Made by a program: the position numbers and the translations under genes. A stretch of 53,325 bases of DNA, taken from positions 1 to 53,325 of the forward strand of contig JBFWNY010000030.1 in assembly GCA_050250815.1 (NCBI GenBank), in the 5' to 3' direction. Under the pieces are notes generated by a model, which did no database searches, had not been told where the DNA came from, and saw only the letters and a list, made by a program, of their open reading frames with translations. Source of the DNA: JAEUMD01 sp050250815. Its GTDB lineage: Bacteria; Pseudomonadota; Alphaproteobacteria; Rhizobiales; Hyphomicrobiaceae. The number at the start of each line of letters is the position of its first letter. Position 1 is the first letter of the stretch. Of the stretch, positions 1-7,155 are shown in pieces.

Positions 1-58
1 GGCAGATCAGATCGACCTGAGCATAGGCCGTCACGATGGCGCTTCTTGCGTTCGACAT
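1..58 (-). CDS. Possible start of a divergent gene, cut by the left edge
   Basis: An ATG at 58 reading leftwards stays open to the window edge for 19 codons (MSNARSAIVTAYAQVDLIC). It would be divergent from the metallo-hydrolase that starts at 131, leaving about 70 nt for two promoters. There is no clear Shine-Dalgarno and too little protein to recognise a family, so this is only a possibility. Confidence 0.25.
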   Translation of the reverse strand, partial: MSNARSAIVTAYAQVDLIC

Positions 59-130
59 GATCTGCGCAGACGATGGCGCAGGCTTTCTCAGCCGGGCCTG
101 GACCCGTCAAACTTCACAGGAGTCGCCGAG

Positions 131-1093
131 ATGCACGACATCAGCCGCAGAACGATCGTAGTGGGTGCGACCGCGGCCGCGGCCGTCCTGGGTATCGACC
201 GCCGGGTCGTATTCGCGGAGAGCAAGTCTGCCGCCGAGATTGCGCAGCAGGGGTTCTACAAGTTCAAGGTCGGCGACATGGAGGTCATCACGTTGTTCGA
301 CGGCGAATGGAAAAAGCCGCACGACGAGAAGTTCATCCGCAATGCGACGATCGACGAAACGAAGGCCGCGCTGGCGGCCGCGGGTCAGTCCACCGACGCC
401 GTGACGATCCCCTTCACGGTGACGTTGCTGAAGACCGGCGGGCGCACCGTCATGTTCGATGCCGGCACCGGTGCGCAACTCGCCCCGAGCGCCGGCAAGC
501 TCGCCGCGAGCATGACCGCGGCCGGGGTTGATCCTGCCAAGATCGACACGATCGTAGTGACGCACTTCCATCCCGACCACATCTTCGGGCTGATGCAGAA
601 GGAAACCAACGCACAGGTCTATCCGAAGGCCGAGATCGTCGTGCCGGCGAAGGAGCTGGCGTACTGGGCGGACCCGGGTGTGTTCGCCAAATTGCCCGAG
701 GCACGGCACGGGCTCGCCAAGCGCATCCAGGCGACCCTGCCGACATGGTCCAACGTCAAGCAGATCGAGGACGGTGCAGAGGTTGCGCCTGGTGTCGTCG
801 CTATCGCTGCGCACGGCCACACCGCGGGCCACACGGTGTTCGTCGCCGGGTCGGGCAAGGACCAGCTTCTGGTGCTGGCCGACACCACGAACATTCCGGC
901 GCTGTTCGCCCGCCACCCGGGCTGGCATGCGGTGTTCGATGGCGATCCGGTCGCAGCCGAAGCGAGCCGGCGCCGGCTGTTCGATCGTGCCATTGCCGAC
1001 AAGGCCATCATGACCGGCTACCACTACGGCATGCCGGGCGCCGGCCGCATCGAGAAGGATGGCGATGGCTACGCCTACGTCCCGCTGGCCTAA
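131..1093 (+). CDS. MBL-fold metallo-hydrolase with Tat signal
   Basis: A 320-residue metallo-beta-lactamase-superfamily hydrolase, probably periplasmic. The N-terminus has a twin-arginine signal (SRRTIV at residues 5-10, then an alanine-rich hydrophobic stretch to about residue 20). The zinc-binding HxHxDH motif is His145-Phe-His147-Pro-Asp149-His150, followed later by a His in GHTAGHTVF and an Asp in VLADTTN, so the dinuclear site looks intact. The overall layout resembles the broad quorum-quenching-lactonase/MBL hydrolase group, but the substrate cannot be told. An AGGAG sits 8 nt before the ATG. The next gene, in the same direction, is a DUF2064 protein about 100 nt away; no functional link is apparent. 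Confidence 0.88.
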   Translation: MHDISRRTIVVGATAAAAVLGIDRRVVFAESKSAAEIAQQGFYKFKVGDMEVITLFDGEWKKPHDEKFIRNATIDETKAALAAAGQSTDAVTIPFTVTLLKTGGRTVMFDAGTGAQLAPSAGKLAASMTAAGVDPAKIDTIVVTHFHPDHIFGLMQKETNAQVYPKAEIVVPAKELAYWADPGVFAKLPEARHGLAKRIQATLPTWSNVKQIEDGAEVAPGVVAIAAHGHTAGHTVFVAGSGKDQLLVLADTTNIPALFARHPGWHAVFDGDPVAAEASRRRLFDRAIADKAIMTGYHYGMPGAGRIEKDGDGYAYVPLA

Positions 1094-1190
1094 GCGCACC
1101 GCGCCGGGCAGCAGAGGCAGGCGTACATCGGCCGGCTTGCGTTCCCGGCCGCGCAACGCTGCCGCGCGTCCATGCCGGGAGGTCGCCGGG

Positions 1191-1850
1191 GTGTCGGCCG
1201 GCGGGCCGTGCCGGCCGGCATGGCGGCGCACGCTCGCGATCATGGTCCGCCTGCCTGTCGCGGGTCGCGTCAAGACCCGGCTGGCGCGTGGTGTCGGCAC
1301 GGTCGCCGCGACGATGTTCTACCGGCACGCGGCGTCGGCCCTCATCGAGCGGCTGTCGCGGGATCGCCGCTGGTCGACTGTGCTCGCCGTCACGCCGGAT
1401 CGGGCCGTGGGGTCGCGATCCTGGCCGCCAGGATCGCGACGGATGCGGCAGGGCGGCGGCGACCTGGGCGAACGCATGCAAAGGGTCTTCGAGGCGTTCC
1501 CACCAGGACCCGCGATCATCATAGGGTCGGACAGCCCGGCGATAACCACGGGCCATCTGGCGCGCGCCTTCAGAGCGCTGGGCCAAGCCGACGCGGTGCT
1601 GGGTCCGGCGCCGGACGGTGGCTATTGGATGGTCGGCCTTCGCCGGTCGGGCCGAATGCCGCGTCCTTTCGCCGGCGTGCGCTGGTCGAGTGCCACAACG
1701 CTCGACGATACACTTGCGAACCTGGCGGGTTGGCGGGTGGCAATGGTTGAGGAACTCGACGACATCGACGACGCCGAAAGCCTTGTGCGCAGCGGTGGTC
1801 ATCATGGACGCTATGTGCCGCCGCGCGGACTGCGCGGGGCGGGCGAATAA
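1191..1850 (+). CDS. DUF2064 / TIGR04282-type glycosyltransferase
   Basis: A GT-A-fold nucleotidyl/glycosyltransferase-like protein of about 219 residues. The N-terminal LAIMVRLPVAGRVKTRLA matches the family nucleotide-binding signature, and IGSDSP near the middle plus LGPAPDGGYWMVGL are the metal and acceptor-site motifs. Members are annotated 'arsenosugar biosynthesis glycosyltransferase', although most act in unknown contexts. I chose GTG at 1191 because GGGAGG lies 8 nt upstream and because the family begins just before the VKTRLA motif; an ATG at 1059 would add about 44 arginine-rich residues that do not resemble the family. The ATG inside LAIM is too late. Confidence 0.8.
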   Translation: MSAGGPCRPAWRRTLAIMVRLPVAGRVKTRLARGVGTVAATMFYRHAASALIERLSRDRRWSTVLAVTPDRAVGSRSWPPGSRRMRQGGGDLGERMQRVFEAFPPGPAIIIGSDSPAITTGHLARAFRALGQADAVLGPAPDGGYWMVGLRRSGRMPRPFAGVRWSSATTLDDTLANLAGWRVAMVEELDDIDDAESLVRSGGHHGRYVPPRGLRGAGE

Positions 1851-1860
1851 CTCTTAATGA

Positions 1861-1872
1861 GAACAAATGTTC
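1861..1872. promoter_or_regulatory. GAAC-N4-GTTC palindrome
   Basis: A perfect inverted repeat GAACAAATGTTC lies 11 nt after the DUF2064 stop and about 97 nt before the next gene. The GAAC-N4-GTTC spacing is that of LexA boxes in Gram-positive bacteria; alphaproteobacterial LexA boxes are usually direct GTTC-N7-GTTC repeats. It could be an operator for the gene at 1969 or a chance palindrome. Confidence 0.25.
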
Positions 1873-1968
1873 GGTCGCCGGGGCCGTCGATGCTAAGGTG
1901 AGGCTGAGCCACGTTTCGGGCCGGCGTGCAGCGGCATCCGGCCCGACATCGACCTTTCTGACGGCCCC

Positions 1969-2826
1969 ATGTCCACAACAACCTACACCGCTGCCGATTA
2001 TCTCGAGGCGGGCTATCGCGCCGAGACCGCCGGGGATCGCGAGCGCGCCGCGCAGTACTACGGTTATCTGGCGGAAGCGCTCCCCGACAGTCCGGAGGGC
2101 GAGGCAGCGCGCGGCGGCCTGATCCGGCTTGGGCTTGCTGGCCGGCCCTCCGTACCTCCAGAGCCGGGGCCGGTCGCGCCTTCGCAGGCGCCTCAGGCGG
2201 CACGGTCTGGCGCCACCCGCGGCACACCTCCTCACGCCAACGGTGCTCGGCCCCCAGCGGCCGCCCCAGACGGCTTCGGCCGTACGGGTGTCGATGGCCG
2301 GTCGCTGCAATCAGCAGCGTCGCGTGCCGAGCGCGACCGCATCAGGCTGGCGGACCTGCAGCGGCAGGCGCCAAAAGCATTGCCGGTGCCTGCACCGGTC
2401 GCCGCGCATCCCGAGCCGCTCCGCGCTCCAGCTCCGATCGGCGTCGGCGACGCCGATGAGCAGATGCGACTGCCCGAAGTGGTCGCCCGCCGTGCGCGCG
2501 AACTGTCGGAGCCGGTGGTCGAGCCTACGGCCTCAGAGCCGGGACGGCATCGGGCGGCTCGGCTCGGCGCGCGGCTGTTGCTGGTGTGCGGCTGGATCAT
2601 CGTGTGCGGCGGCCTGGCGCTTGCCGTCCTCGTCGCGGTCGGCGTGCGCGGGGGCGTCATGGGCGTCATGGCTGGATTGCCGTTGGGTCTGGCGGTCGCC
2701 AGCGGCATGCTCGTGAGCGGGGTTGCTCTCGTCGTGTTCGCGGCTGCGGCGCTCGCCGCCTTCGATACCTCCGACGAGGTTCGTGCGCTCAAGGCGGCGG
2801 TTGCACGCCTGCGGCCGCCCGGCTGA
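1969..2826 (+). CDS. Hypothetical protein, TPR-like N-terminus and C-terminal membrane anchor
   Basis: Not recognised as a named family. Residues 1-55 look like one tetratricopeptide-type helical pair (ADYLEAGYRAETAGDRERAAQYYGYLAEALP). Residues 60-195 are proline/alanine-rich and probably disordered. Two hydrophobic segments (roughly 200-225 and 230-262) form a membrane hairpin near the C-terminus, and the last 20 residues are a short helical tail. The composition suggests a membrane-anchored scaffold with a cytoplasmic N-terminus. There is no strong Shine-Dalgarno before the ATG. It ends 13 nt before the convergent moaB stop. Confidence 0.7.
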   Translation: MSTTTYTAADYLEAGYRAETAGDRERAAQYYGYLAEALPDSPEGEAARGGLIRLGLAGRPSVPPEPGPVAPSQAPQAARSGATRGTPPHANGARPPAAAPDGFGRTGVDGRSLQSAASRAERDRIRLADLQRQAPKALPVPAPVAAHPEPLRAPAPIGVGDADEQMRLPEVVARRARELSEPVVEPTASEPGRHRAARLGARLLLVCGWIIVCGGLALAVLVAVGVRGGVMGVMAGLPLGLAVASGMLVSGVALVVFAAAALAAFDTSDEVRALKAAVARLRPPG

Positions 2827-2838
2827 GATCGACCTGCC

Positions 2839-3381
2839 TCAGCCGCCGCGTCGATGCTCCTCCAGGCGCGGCATGATCTCGACGAAATTGCAGGGGCGAT
2901 GCCGGTTGTCGAGCTGCCATTTGAGGATGCCGTTCCAGGCGTCCTTGCAGGCGCCCGGCGAGCCTGGCAGGCAGAAGATATAGGTGCCGCGCGTAACGCC
3001 GCCGCAGGCCCGCGACTGAATCGTCGACGTTTCGATCTTCTGGTAGGAGAGCATGTGGAAGACGGTCGCGAAGCCGTCGATTTCCTTCTCGAACAGCGGT
3101 TTGACGGCTTCGGGCGTGACATCGCGGCCGGTGAAGCCGGTGCCGCCGGTGGTGATCACCACATCGATCGAAGGATCGTCGATCCAACCGGTGACCTTGC
3201 CGCGGATCGCCTCGACATCGTCGGTGACGATTGCGCGATCGGCGACGGTATGCCCGGCCTCGCTGATCATATCGGCGAGAACCGTCCCCGACTTGTCCTC
3301 GGCCAGCGAGCGGGTATCCGACATGGTGAGTATCGCGATACGCACCGCTATGAACGGTCGGCTCTCGTCGATCCTCGGCAT
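2839..3381 (-). CDS. moaB: Molybdenum cofactor biosynthesis protein B
   Basis: A MoaB/MogA-family protein of 180 residues, involved in adenylylation of molybdopterin during molybdenum-cofactor assembly in the cytoplasm. ILTMSDTRS near the N-terminus, VVITTGGTGFTGRDVTPEAV in the middle (the molybdopterin/ATP-binding loop) and CLPGSPGA near the C-terminus are the family landmarks. The start at 3381 was chosen because GGAG lies 8 nt upstream and the protein then has family-typical length; the reading frame stays open upstream through non-homologous sequence. It lies 68 nt downstream of the GyrI-like gene on the same strand and may be co-transcribed with it. Confidence 0.93.
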   Translation of the reverse strand: MPRIDESRPFIAVRIAILTMSDTRSLAEDKSGTVLADMISEAGHTVADRAIVTDDVEAIRGKVTGWIDDPSIDVVITTGGTGFTGRDVTPEAVKPLFEKEIDGFATVFHMLSYQKIETSTIQSRACGGVTRGTYIFCLPGSPGACKDAWNGILKWQLDNRHRPCNFVEIMPRLEEHRRGG

Positions 3382-3449
3382 GGATTCATCTCCGCTGGCA
3401 TTGGGCAGCGGACTTTGACCGCATTCGAAGAACCGGTAAAGCGCGCGCT

Positions 3450-3944
3450 TCAGGACGTGCGCGCAGAGGAAAATGCGATCGGCAGACAGATGTCGGTGCG
3501 CAGACGCTCCGGGCGAACGAACTTTGGATCGTCGAGGTAGATCTCCAGCGCGGGCCGCTTCCGGCAAAGTTCCAGGCCGTGACGGCTGGACCACGTAAGT
3601 CGCATCTCGCGCATGACGGTGCTCAGGTCCCCGTGCGGGCCAATATGCCGCTTGCGCGCGTAGGCCCCGCTCGGCAGCCGCTGCTTGGTCAATCCCTCGA
3701 AGGCCTCCGCCGGCAGGTGATCAGGCACCTCGACACACGCATCGTATCGGCAGTTCTCGGGCGCGCAGACGCGCGGGTCGTCGTGGGCGAGCCCGTATCC
3801 CCGATCGGTCGGGCCACGGAGTCCGTGCCGTTCGAGCCAAGCGAACATCAGTCGCCACGCCTTGGCGGCAGATGCCGCATAGGGCCCACGGCAGCGGAAT
3901 CCAACCAGCTCGACAGGCCGGAGGTAGACGAATCCCTGTTTCAC
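3450..3944 (-). CDS. GyrI-like small-molecule-binding domain protein
   Basis: A 164-residue stand-alone GyrI-like (SOUL/GyrI/AraC effector-binding) domain. Recognisable family elements are RGPYAASAAKAW, GYGLAHDDP, CRYDACVEVP, LPSGAYARKRHIGPH with a following helix, ALEIYLDDP and the terminal DICLPI. In many proteins this domain is fused behind an AraC-type DNA-binding region; here there is no helix-turn-helix, so it more likely binds a ligand or toxin (as in SbmC-type protection) than regulates directly. The start is GTG at 3944. It sits between moaB and the uracil-DNA glycosylase and just downstream of a markedly AT-rich spacer, which suggests either acquisition or a strongly regulated promoter. 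Confidence 0.85.
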   Translation of the reverse strand: MKQGFVYLRPVELVGFRCRGPYAASAAKAWRLMFAWLERHGLRGPTDRGYGLAHDDPRVCAPENCRYDACVEVPDHLPAEAFEGLTKQRLPSGAYARKRHIGPHGDLSTVMREMRLTWSSRHGLELCRKRPALEIYLDDPKFVRPERLRTDICLPIAFSSARTS

Positions 3945-3964
3945 CGCATTGCCCCGAGAGTGCT

Positions 3965-4116
3965 GCTTCCCAAACTGTGATAATAAACGATAGTCAGTAT
4001 CTATTGTATAATAGCTAAGTACCAGGCTTGGATTTGAACAACTTTCTATCGAAGGCCTTTTGTGACACGCAGCTGCTCAGGACTCGTTAGTCCGGCAAGC
4101 AGTATTTTCCTCAAAT
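3965..4116. promoter_or_regulatory. AT-rich intergenic spacer with promoter-like hexamers
   Basis: About 150 nt of AT-rich DNA in an otherwise very GC-rich window. It contains a consensus TATAAT on the plus strand (4007-4012), TATTAT on the minus strand (3980-3985), and the inverted repeat CTATT-GTAT-AATAG (4001-4014). I could not place a convincing -35 element at standard spacing on either strand. The minus-strand promoter of the GyrI-like gene and moaB is probably here. Confidence 0.5.
4073..4109 (+). other. Nested hairpin followed by a T-rich tract
   Basis: CTGCT (4073-4077) pairs with AGCAG (4098-4102) around an inner perfect stem GGACT (4080-4084)/AGTCC (4089-4093) with a CGTT loop. On the plus strand it is followed by TATTTTCC, giving terminator-like geometry. 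With the TATAAT at 4007 this could end a small RNA of about 90 nt reading towards and antisense to the glycosylase 3' end. Alternatively it is simply a 3' structure for the glycosylase mRNA. Confidence 0.3.
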
Positions 4117-5085
4117 CTATTGATTCACAAGAAACATCTTTAATGCGAGCAGGTCGCGCCAGGCGAGCCGCTTGGCGGCCGGAGTGCGCAGCAGGTAGGC
4201 CGGATGCAATGTCGCCAGGGCTCGCATTCGTGAGCGGCCGATGCTCGCCTCACGCCACTTGCCGCGCAGCCGCATGATGCCCTCTTCCGCCTCAAGCACC
4301 GATTTGGCCGCTGCACCTCCCAGCAGCAGCAGCACGTCGGGGCCGACCAGCTCCACCTGCCGCTCCAGGAAAGGGCGGCAGATCGCTGTTTCCTCAGGCG
4401 TTGGCGTGCGGTTGCCGGGCGGCCTCCAGTAGACGACGTTGGTGATGTGCACGTCCGCTTCGGACAGCTCGATGGCCTTGAGCATCCGGTCGAGCAGCTG
4501 GCCAGCGCGGCCGACGAACGGCCTGCCCTCAAGGTCTTCGTCCCTTCCGGGTGCCTCTCCAACGATCATGACCCGGGCTCGCTCGGCGCCGCGGTAGACG
4601 CAGGTCGATTTGGCGGTGGCCTTGAGGCCGCAGCCATCGAACTGTGCGATGGCGGCGGCCAGCGCCGTCATGTCGCCGGCCCCCGCGGCGCTGCTGCGCG
4701 CGCCTCTTGCCGCTTCGTCTGCTGCGGGCGCTGCGAAGCGGTCTGAGGCGGACGGTATGGCCGGGGCCATTGCCCCCCCGGGTACCGTGGCAGCGGCGGG
4801 CGGTAGATTTCGCTGCGGGGCGGATGTGCGGGAGCCACCGAAACGCTCCTCGTGGACCGGTACCTTTGCGCGGGCTGGTGGCGACGAGGGACGAGGGGAC
4901 GGCATGTCGGCCGCGCCCTTTTGGGCGGGCCTCTGAACGTCGGGCCACTGGAACGTGGTGGCCGGAATCCGGGGTTGACCTCCAAGCCAGTCGACCGCTT
5001 GCTCTTCGATCACGGTATCGACGCCCGCTTCCTGGTGCCAGGCGAGCAGGTTGAGGATCAGCTCGGTTTCGTCGGGGGGGTGCAT
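4117..5085 (-). CDS. Type-4 uracil-DNA glycosylase (iron-sulfur)
   Basis: Removes uracil from DNA in base-excision repair. The C-terminal 200 residues hold the catalytic domain: MIVGEAPGRDEDLEGRPFVG is motif 1, and HPAYLLR is the C-terminal active-site motif. Cysteines in FDGCG, KSTC and ETAIC are candidates for the [4Fe-4S] cluster of this family. Residues from about 55 to 140 are a proline/alanine-rich, probably disordered linker, so the protein (322 residues) is longer than the minimal enzyme; long N-terminal regions of this kind occur in alphaproteobacterial homologues. I chose ATG 5085 (MHPPDETELILNLLAWH); a TTG at 5130 would add 15 residues. It is divergent from ETF-QO. Confidence 0.9.
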   Translation of the reverse strand: MHPPDETELILNLLAWHQEAGVDTVIEEQAVDWLGGQPRIPATTFQWPDVQRPAQKGAADMPSPRPSSPPARAKVPVHEERFGGSRTSAPQRNLPPAAATVPGGAMAPAIPSASDRFAAPAADEAARGARSSAAGAGDMTALAAAIAQFDGCGLKATAKSTCVYRGAERARVMIVGEAPGRDEDLEGRPFVGRAGQLLDRMLKAIELSEADVHITNVVYWRPPGNRTPTPEETAICRPFLERQVELVGPDVLLLLGGAAAKSVLEAEEGIMRLRGKWREASIGRSRMRALATLHPAYLLRTPAAKRLAWRDLLALKMFLVNQ

Positions 5086-5216
5086 GGCGCAGCACCATAG
5101 CGCGTCGTCAGCCGAAAGCCACAAGCCCAACCTGTTGCCTCGCCGGGGGAATGCGATAGACAGTCCGCGATCGCCTCGAACTTAGCATCTGCAGCAGAGC
5201 GGAAGGCCAACACGAC

Positions 5217-6896
5217 ATGGCATCGAACGACGAAACGCTCCCAGCCCGCGAATCCATGGACTACGACGTGGTCGTTGTCGGTGCCGGCCCCGCGGGGTTG
5301 GCGGCCGCGATCCGGCTCAAGCAGAACGCCGCCGCGAGCGGAACGGACGTGTCGGTTGTTGTGGTCGAGAAGGGATCGGAGGTCGGCGCGCATATTCTGT
5401 CCGGAGCGGTTATCGACCCCATCGGCCTCAATCGCCTGATCCCGGACTGGAAGACCCGTGGCGCGCCGGTCGAAACCGAGGTCAAGCGCGACGTCTTCCT
5501 CTACCTGGGCCCGGCCGGCGACATCCGGCTGCCCAACTTCATGATGCCGCCGCTGATGAGCAATCACGGCAACTACATCGTCAGCCTGGGGGCGCTCTGC
5601 CAGTGGCTGGGCGAGCAGGCGACCGAGCTGGGCGTGGAGATCTATCCGGGGTTCGCGGCGACGGAAATTCTCTATGACGAGAACGGCGCGGTTGCGGGCA
5701 TCGCGACCGGCGACATGGGGGTGACGCGCGACGGTGAGCTCGGTCCCAACTTCACCCGCGGCATGGAGCTGCGCGGCAAGTATACGTTCTTCGCGGAGGG
5801 CGCGCGCGGTTCGCTGACCAAGCAGCTCATTGCGCGCCACAACCTAGATACCGGGCGGATCCAGAAGTTCGGTATCGGTCTCAAGGAACTGTGGGAGGTT
5901 GCCCCCGAGAAGCACGAACCGGGCCTTGTCCAGCACAGCTTCGGCTGGCCGCTCGACAACAGCACGGGCGGCGGCTCGTTCCTCTATCACTACGGCAAGA
6001 ACCTCGTGTCGGTGGGCTTCGTCGTTCATCTCAACTACGTGAACCCGTACATCGCGCCCTTCGAGGAATTCCAGCGATTCAAGACGCATCCGGGGATCCG
6101 CGGCACGTTCGAAGGCGGCAAGCGCATTGCCTACGGTGCGCGCGCCATCACCGAAGGCGGCTGGCAAGCGATTCCCGATCTCGTCGTCCAGGGCGGCGCG
6201 ATCCTGGGGTGCGCAGCGGGCTTCATGAACGTGCCGCGCATCAAGGGCTCACACAACGCCATCCTGTCGGGCATCGCCGCAGCGGATGCGGCGACTGCCG
6301 CGTTCGCATCCGGACGTGAGCGTGACCGCCTGTCGGCCTACGAGACGGAGGTGCGCACCGGCGAAATCGCGCGCGATCTGAAGCCGGTCCGCAACGCCAA
6401 GCCGCTGTGGTCGCGGTTTGGCACGGCGCTGGGCATTGCGCTGGGCGGCATCGACATGTGGCTCAACACGATCATCCGCGGCGTCGGCCTGGGCTACACG
6501 CTCGGTCATGGCAAGCCGGACCACGCGACTCTGATGCGTGCCCGGCACTGCAAGCCGATCGACTACCCCAAGCCCGACGGCGTCCTGACCTTCGACCGGC
6601 TGACCAACGTGTCCTACTCGGCGACCAACCACGAGGAGGACCAGCCCGTTCACCTGAAGCTCGCCAACCCGAAGACCCCGATCGTGGACAACCTGCCCGA
6701 CTATGCCGAGCCGGCACAGCGCTACTGCCCGGCGGGTGTCTACGAGGTTGTGCGCGAGGAGGAGGGAGGCTTCCGTTTCCAGATCAACGCGCAGAATTGC
6801 GTGCATTGCAAAACTTGCGACATCAAGGATCCGGCGCAGAACATCACTTGGACGTGCCCGGAAGGCGGCGGCGGCCCCAATTACGCCGGAATGTGA
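5217..6896 (+). CDS. Electron-transfer flavoprotein-ubiquinone oxidoreductase
   Basis: A 559-residue inner-membrane-associated flavoprotein that passes electrons from ETF (fatty acid, amino acid and choline-type dehydrogenases) to ubiquinone. An N-terminal FAD-binding GxGxxG motif (VVVVGAGPAGLAAAIRLK) lies near residues 18-35. The C-terminus carries a ferredoxin-type [4Fe-4S] motif (CPAGVYEV, then NCVHCKTCDIKDPAQNITWTCP), and the length equals the family norm. The gene starts after about 130 nt of spacer shared with the divergent glycosylase gene and is followed by a 259-nt gap before the TPR gene, so it is probably its own transcription unit. No etfAB is visible here. Confidence 0.96.
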   Translation: MASNDETLPARESMDYDVVVVGAGPAGLAAAIRLKQNAAASGTDVSVVVVEKGSEVGAHILSGAVIDPIGLNRLIPDWKTRGAPVETEVKRDVFLYLGPAGDIRLPNFMMPPLMSNHGNYIVSLGALCQWLGEQATELGVEIYPGFAATEILYDENGAVAGIATGDMGVTRDGELGPNFTRGMELRGKYTFFAEGARGSLTKQLIARHNLDTGRIQKFGIGLKELWEVAPEKHEPGLVQHSFGWPLDNSTGGGSFLYHYGKNLVSVGFVVHLNYVNPYIAPFEEFQRFKTHPGIRGTFEGGKRIAYGARAITEGGWQAIPDLVVQGGAILGCAAGFMNVPRIKGSHNAILSGIAAADAATAAFASGRERDRLSAYETEVRTGEIARDLKPVRNAKPLWSRFGTALGIALGGIDMWLNTIIRGVGLGYTLGHGKPDHATLMRARHCKPIDYPKPDGVLTFDRLTNVSYSATNHEEDQPVHLKLANPKTPIVDNLPDYAEPAQRYCPAGVYEVVREEEGGFRFQINAQNCVHCKTCDIKDPAQNITWTCPEGGGGPNYAGM

Positions 6897-7155
6897 ATGC
6901 GCAGCACACGCATATTTTTCGCGACGGCTTGAGGATCGGAGCTGCGGATGTGGCTGATCAAGTAACCGTTTCGCAAAGAAAATTCTGGCTCGCGCGTTTT
7001 CGCTGACGGGGGCCGGCCCCAAACTGGACAACAGCTGGAACGTTCCTTGCGCGCTTGCCCCATTCGCCGGTCGCCAAGGCACCGCATTTGTTGTTATTTT
7101 GGCGGCGCGGGAATCAACTGCCGAGAAGGCCGGCAGCACGAGACGAGGATACCGG

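Noticed and set aside
107..1300. 397-codon minus-strand open frame
   Set aside because: Antisense to the MBL-fold gene and DUF2064 start; His/Arg-rich with no domain.
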